A DNA stretch of 45,166 bases, from assembly GCA_937920555.1 (NCBI GenBank), contig CAKZTM010000019.1:1-45166 (forward strand), in the 5' to 3' direction. The stretch comes from an uncultured Paracoccaceae bacterium (GTDB lineage: Bacteria > Pseudomonadota > Alphaproteobacteria > Rhodobacterales > Rhodobacteraceae). Shown piece after piece: positions 41,356 through 45,166 of the stretch. Both the position numbers and the translations under genes were made by a program. Below the pieces are notes generated by a model that saw only the letters and a program-made list of their open reading frames with translations, was not told where the DNA came from and did no database searches. The number at the start of each line of letters is the position of its first letter. Within the stretch, counting starts at the first letter, position 1.

Positions 41356-42065
41356 TGCGCCTGCTTGCTCTTGTTTTCGCCTGCGTGGCGCAAGTCGCAG
41401 CGGGACAGACCGTGGTGACCACTTCCGACAATGCCACGGCGGCATTTGAAGGGCCAACGGATCGCTACGGTCACGCCATCATGGGCAATCTGCCGGAATG
41501 GTCGCGCCTTTGCTTGTCCCACGGCACCCAGCAGGCCTGTGTCACCTTGCCAGATAGTTCCGTGTTTGAGGATATCGCGCCAAGATTGGCGGATATGGAC
41601 GGCGACGGCTTTGATGAGGCGGTCGTGGTTGAAAGCACGACAACCGGCGGTGCCTCCCTTGTCGTTTACCGCCGCACCGGCGAGAGCTTGGAGCGGATCG
41701 CCACTCCTCCTATTGGTCGGCGCAACCGCTGGCTGTCGCCCATTGGTATTGCCGATTTTGATCAAGACGGCCGCATGGATGTCGCCTATGTGGAGACGCC
41801 CCATCTGGGCAAAGTCGTGAAAGTATATAGTTGGGCCGGAAATCACCTCAAACTGATTGCGAAAGCCACCAGCTTCTCGAACCACAAGATCGGGGACGAG
41901 ACGATCACAAGCGGCATTCGCGACTGCGGGCGCGGACCTGAGATGGTCGTGCCAAACGGATCATGGAGCCGCGTCTACGCACTTCGATTTGAGGCAGGTC
42001 AAATGCTGGCCGAGGAGTTGGGCCCTTACCGCCCGGGCGGCTTTACGACATATCTGTCGTGTTAA
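41355..42065 (+). CDS. Exported FG-GAP/VCBS repeat protein
   Basis: A 236-aa protein with a signal peptide (MRLLALVFACVAQVAAG) and two calcium-binding FG-GAP-type loops, ADMDGDGFDEAVV (Asp80-Asp87) and ADFDQDGRMDVAYV (Asp134-Asp142), with several cysteines that may form disulfides. The function is unknown; beta-propeller-like proteins of this kind act in the periplasm or outside. The start overlaps the ferredoxin stop by one base (TAATG), so they are likely co-transcribed. The stop lies 12 bp from the convergent purD. Confidence 0.8.
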
Positions 42066-42077
42066 AAGCCCGCCCTG

Positions 42078-43340
42078 TTACAGCGCACGCCATCCAATAT
42101 CTTTGCGGCAAAAACCCTCCGGCCAATTGATTTGATCCACAGCCTCGTAGGCGGCACTGCGGGCAGCCTCGATTGATGCACCACGCGCGGTAACATTGAG
42201 AACCCGCCCGCCATTCGACAAAAGCTGCCCATCCACTCTTTTGGTTCCTGCATGGAATGTCATCAAATCGACCGTTTGGGGTAGCGCCTCTACGCCTTTG
42301 ATCACAGTCCCTTTGGCGTAATCACCGGGATAGCCATCTGCGGCAAGAACGACCGTCATGGCGTGATCATCAGCCCAATTCACGGTCATGTCCGCAAGTC
42401 GCTTTTCCGCCGTGGCAATCAGTAAATCTAGAACCTGCGCGCCCAAACGCATCATCAAAACCTGACATTCGGGATCGCCAAACCGCACATTATATTCCAC
42501 CAGACGCGGCATCCCGTCCTTGATCATGAACCCCGCATAAAGAACCCCCTCATAGGGTGTGCCGCGTTTGGCCATTTCGTCAATCGTGGGCTGAATGATC
42601 GTCTCCATCGCCCTTGCCGCGACCGCGTCCGTCAATACCGGGGCCGGAGAATAAGCGCCCATCCCGCCAGTATTTGGCCCCTCATCCCCATCAAAGGCAC
42701 GCTTGTGATCCTGAGCGGTCCCCACCGGCAACGCCGTTTTGCCGTCTGACAGAATGAAGAAGGACGCCTCTTCGCCCTCCATGAACTCCTCGATCACCAC
42801 CTCGGCGCCTGCCGCGCCAAAAGCGCCGCCCAGCATATCATCAACCGCATCAAGCGCCTCTTGCAGCGTCATTGCCACAACAACGCCTTTGCCCGCCGCA
42901 AGCCCATCCGCCTTGATCACAATCGGCGCGCCCTGAGCTTGTACATAAGCCTTGGCGGGCCCCGCTTCGGTAAACCGCGCATACCCAGCTGTGGGCGCAT
43001 CGCAGGCATCGCAAATCTCCTTGGTGAAGGCTTTTGACGCCTCCAAACGCGCCGCCGCCGCACTTGGACCGAAGGTCAAAACACCTGCCGCCCGCAACGT
43101 GTCAGCCACACCGGCGGCAAGTGGTGCCTCTGGCCCCACAACAACAAAATCGACCGCCTCATCGGCACAAAATTGCACAACAGCCTCGCCATCCTCAGGG
43201 TCAAGCGCGACACATTCGGCCAAAGCCTCCATGCCCGCATTGCCGGGGGCTGCAAAAAGCGCATCACATTTCGGGTTTTGCGAGATTGCCCAGACAAGCG
43301 AGTGCTCCCGCCCGCCCGATCCAAGTACCAGAATATTCAT
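42078..43340 (-). CDS. purD: Phosphoribosylamine--glycine ligase
   Basis: GAR synthetase, 420 aa, ATP-grasp ligase of de novo purine synthesis joining phosphoribosylamine and glycine. Seen: [18 protein letters not shown] at the N-terminus, [47 protein letters not shown], the MGAYSPAPV segment, and [10 protein letters not shown]. The length fits the family. ATG 43340 diverges from xseA across a 72-bp gap. Confidence 0.97.
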   Translation of the reverse strand: MNILVLGSGGREHSLVWAISQNPKCDALFAAPGNAGMEALAECVALDPEDGEAVVQFCADEAVDFVVVGPEAPLAAGVADTLRAAGVLTFGPSAAAARLEASKAFTKEICDACDAPTAGYARFTEAGPAKAYVQAQGAPIVIKADGLAAGKGVVVAMTLQEALDAVDDMLGGAFGAAGAEVVIEEFMEGEEASFFILSDGKTALPVGTAQDHKRAFDGDEGPNTGGMGAYSPAPVLTDAVAARAMETIIQPTIDEMAKRGTPYEGVLYAGFMIKDGMPRLVEYNVRFGDPECQVLMMRLGAQVLDLLIATAEKRLADMTVNWADDHAMTVVLAADGYPGDYAKGTVIKGVEALPQTVDLMTFHAGTKRVDGQLLSNGGRVLNVTARGASIEAARSAAYEAVDQINWPEGFCRKDIGWRAL

Positions 43341-43412
43341 CGCACAGCCCTTTCGCCTTGGAACCTTTGAGAGGAGGGCTTACGATAATTGAAACCGAAC
43401 CGGAAGGGGCAC

Positions 43413-44918
43413 ATGTCTGATCTTATCGATGATCCGTCGCCGGGACAAAATGTCCCCGAACTGTCGGTCTCTGAAATATCGGGCGCCATCAAACGCACGT
43501 TAGAGGGCACATTTGGCCGGGTGCGGGTCAAGGGCGAAATCGGTCGGGTTTTTCGGGCGCAATCGGGCCATCTTTATTTCGATATCAAAGACAACAAGGC
43601 GGTGCTGGCCTCCATCGCATGGAAGGGCGTCGCGGCCAATCTACGCACGCTGCCCGAAGAAGGGTTGGAGGTCGTGGCCACCGGGCGCATCTCCACCTTT
43701 GGGGCGCAGTCCAAATACAATTTGATCATCGACGATCTGTCGCCGGCAGGTGTGGGCGCGCTCATGGTCATGCTGGAAAAACGCAAAAAAGCGTTGGAGG
43801 CGGAAGGGCTGTTTGCGCCGGACCAGAAAAAACCGATCCCGTATCTTCCCGACGTGATCGGGGTTGTGACTTCCCCCTCCGGGGCTGTGATCCGCGATAT
43901 TTTGCACCGTTTGCGCGACCGCTTTCCGCGCAAGGTTCTGATCTGGCCGGTGGTAGTGCAAGGCGAAAAATGTGCCACCGAAGTGGCTGCCGCCATTCGC
44001 GGATTTAATGCCCTTGCGCCCGGTGGGCCGGTGCCGCGTCCAGATGTTATTATTGTCGCGCGCGGCGGCGGCTCGCTAGAGGATTTGTGGGGCTTTAATG
44101 AAGAGCTGCCAATCCGCGCCGTTGCCGACAGTGTGATCCCGGTCATTTCGGCTGTGGGTCACGAGACCGACACCACGCTCATCGACTTTGCCGCTGACAT
44201 TCGTGCACCAACACCGACCGCGGCGGCTGAACTGGCCGTGCCGGTTCGGGTCGATCTGCTGGCCACTCTTGCAAGTTTCGATGAACGTCGCCTGCGCGGG
44301 CTTGCGCAAGGGCTGGGACAGCGACGTGACCGCTTGCGCGATCTGGCCCGCATCCTGCCCAAACCGCAGGCGATCTTGGGCGAGCGGCTGCAAAGTTTTG
44401 ATGGGCTGACCGCCCGGTTGGACGGCGCTCTAAAGGGACTGGCGGAGCGCAAACGCCGGGAATTGGCCGAAAAAACCGGTGGGTTTGGTCCGCAAATCCT
44501 AAAAGGGTTCTTAAGGGAGCGGAACGACCGGCTCATCGGCGCGAACCGAATGGGCCCGACGCTGGCGCGTCTGGTGTCCACCAAGCGCGACCAACTCAAA
44601 CGAACAGACAGGCTGTCTCCGGATCTTTTGCGGCGGGTCGTAATCAAGCGCGACCAAGACCGACTGGCGGCTCTTGACCGTATGCGCCAAACTCTGGGCT
44701 ACATGGAAACGCTTGGCCGGGGCTACGCGGTCGTCCGCACCGGCAGCGGCGCAGTTGTCGCGGACCTTGCCGCCGCACAAACACAGGCCGCGCTGGAAAT
44801 CGAATTTCGTGACGGGCGCTTGGCCACCGCGAACGCCGGGGCACCATCCAAAAAGCCAAAGGCCACAAAGCCGCCCGCAAAGCCAAAAACCGGCGGCGAT
44901 CAAGGTTCGCTCTTCTAA
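43413..44918 (+). CDS. xseA: Exodeoxyribonuclease VII large subunit
   Basis: A 501-aa XseA, the catalytic large subunit of exonuclease VII, which degrades single-stranded DNA in both directions. Seen: N-terminal OB-fold (VRVKGEIGRVFRAQSGHLYFDIKD), PDVIGVVTSPSGAVIRDILH, VIIVARGGGSLEDLWGFNEE, AVGHETDTTLIDFAADIRAPTPTAAAEL broken by the usual turns, and a long coiled-coil C-terminal region ending in a Lys/Pro-rich tail. ATG 43413 follows GGAAGGGG; the frame is open eight codons upstream. xseB is not in the window. Confidence 0.95.
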   Translation: MSDLIDDPSPGQNVPELSVSEISGAIKRTLEGTFGRVRVKGEIGRVFRAQSGHLYFDIKDNKAVLASIAWKGVAANLRTLPEEGLEVVATGRISTFGAQSKYNLIIDDLSPAGVGALMVMLEKRKKALEAEGLFAPDQKKPIPYLPDVIGVVTSPSGAVIRDILHRLRDRFPRKVLIWPVVVQGEKCATEVAAAIRGFNALAPGGPVPRPDVIIVARGGGSLEDLWGFNEELPIRAVADSVIPVISAVGHETDTTLIDFAADIRAPTPTAAAELAVPVRVDLLATLASFDERRLRGLAQGLGQRRDRLRDLARILPKPQAILGERLQSFDGLTARLDGALKGLAERKRRELAEKTGGFGPQILKGFLRERNDRLIGANRMGPTLARLVSTKRDQLKRTDRLSPDLLRRVVIKRDQDRLAALDRMRQTLGYMETLGRGYAVVRTGSGAVVADLAAAQTQAALEIEFRDGRLATANAGAPSKKPKATKPPAKPKTGGDQGSLF

Positions 44919-45026
44919 GCAACACCCGCCGGTTTTCCCGCTTGCTTTTTTTGCGTCCAGCCTCTATTCGAGCGCGGATTAGAATTCGGGCATACGATAT
45001 CGCCCATCAGTCTAAAGGACCTTGAA

Positions 45027-45166
45027 ATGGCTAAAGCAAAGTTTGAGCGTACCAAGCCGCATGTAAACATCGGCACGATTGGTCACGTTGACCACGGGAA
45101 GACGACGTTGACGGCAGCGATCACGAAGCAATTCGGTGATTTCAAGGCCTATGACGAGATCGACGG
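45027..45166 (+). CDS. tuf: Elongation factor Tu, 5' part only
   Basis: The start of EF-Tu, cut by the window end after 46 codons. Seen: [20 protein letters not shown] followed by [14 protein letters not shown], containing the G1 motif [15 protein letters not shown] lies 7-13 bases upstream. EF-Tu delivers aminoacyl-tRNA to the ribosome. The remaining frame continues beyond 45166. The 108-bp gap after xseA contains only the ribosome-binding site and a T-rich stretch near 44946, a weak terminator candidate. Confidence 0.95.
   Translation, partial: MAKAKFERTKPHVNIGTIGHVDHGKTTLTAAITKQFGDFKAYDEID

Overview
The window looks like a chromosomal segment of an alphaproteobacterium of the order Rhodobacterales (Roseobacter group). 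The reasons are the gene content (cox-type CO dehydrogenase accessory genes, a DgcN/DgcA D-glutamate module, rhodobacterial-style cob fusions, a DUF1244 gene, a CtrA-type box), the moderately GC-rich coding sequence, and the many 4-base stop/start overlaps. I cannot name the species from sequence alone. I saw no rRNA, tRNA, CRISPR array, insertion sequence or prophage.

Layout. (1) 1-5.4 kb, plus strand: maturation genes of a form I (Mo-Cu) CO dehydrogenase cluster: coxD, an intruding GNAT gene, coxE, coxF/xdhC, a MoeA-like molybdopterin-binding protein and a MocA/MobA-like cytidylyltransferase. The structural coxMSL genes presumably lie upstream of base 1. (2) 5.5-14.2 kb: housekeeping genes, mostly on the minus strand (ytoQ, pheT, pheS, rplT, rpmI, a small membrane protein, pyk), plus a small Flp-like pilin between pheS and pheT and a secreted RTX metalloprotease on the plus strand. 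(3) 14.5-17.7 kb: DUF1244, then a minus-strand D-amino-acid module (D-amino-acid aminotransferase, DgcA, DgcN). (4) 18.3-25.7 kb, minus strand: a compact corrin-ring operon (DUF6732-like, cbiX, DUF429-like/cobH fusion, cobL, cobI, CbiG/CobE-cobJ fusion, cobM). (5) 26-29.9 kb: a glutathionyl-hydroquinone reductase, a degenerate response-regulator receiver preceded by a CtrA-type box, and a plus-strand DUF1636-cobC-cbiB operon that continues B12 synthesis. (6) 30-33.7 kb: infC with an apparent AUA start, then a three-gene cobalt-type nitrile hydratase/thiocyanate hydrolase set, an EamA exporter and a lipid A-type acyltransferase. (7) 33.7-45.2 kb: DUF1223, an ICMT-like membrane protein, acnA, ccmAB, a repeat-rich peptidoglycan-binding lipoprotein, a 2Fe-2S ferredoxin, an FG-GAP protein, purD, xseA and the start of tuf.

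How the parts connect. Metal-cofactor themes recur: molybdenum cofactor handling for CO dehydrogenase, cobalt chelation and cobalamin synthesis, and a cobalt nitrile hydratase-type enzyme. The dgc module suggests use of D-amino acids from peptidoglycan-rich detritus, together with a secreted protease.

The most unusual signals are non-coding or sub-genic. A 31-bp palindrome occurs twice, in the same reading frame, exactly at the domain junctions of the two fusion proteins of the cob operon. A related AT-rich palindromic insert sits inside cobC. A 52-bp intergenic repeat shows compensatory stem changes between its two copies. The infC gene appears to start at a non-canonical codon. The receiver domain lacks both its phospho-acceptor aspartate and its conserved lysine.
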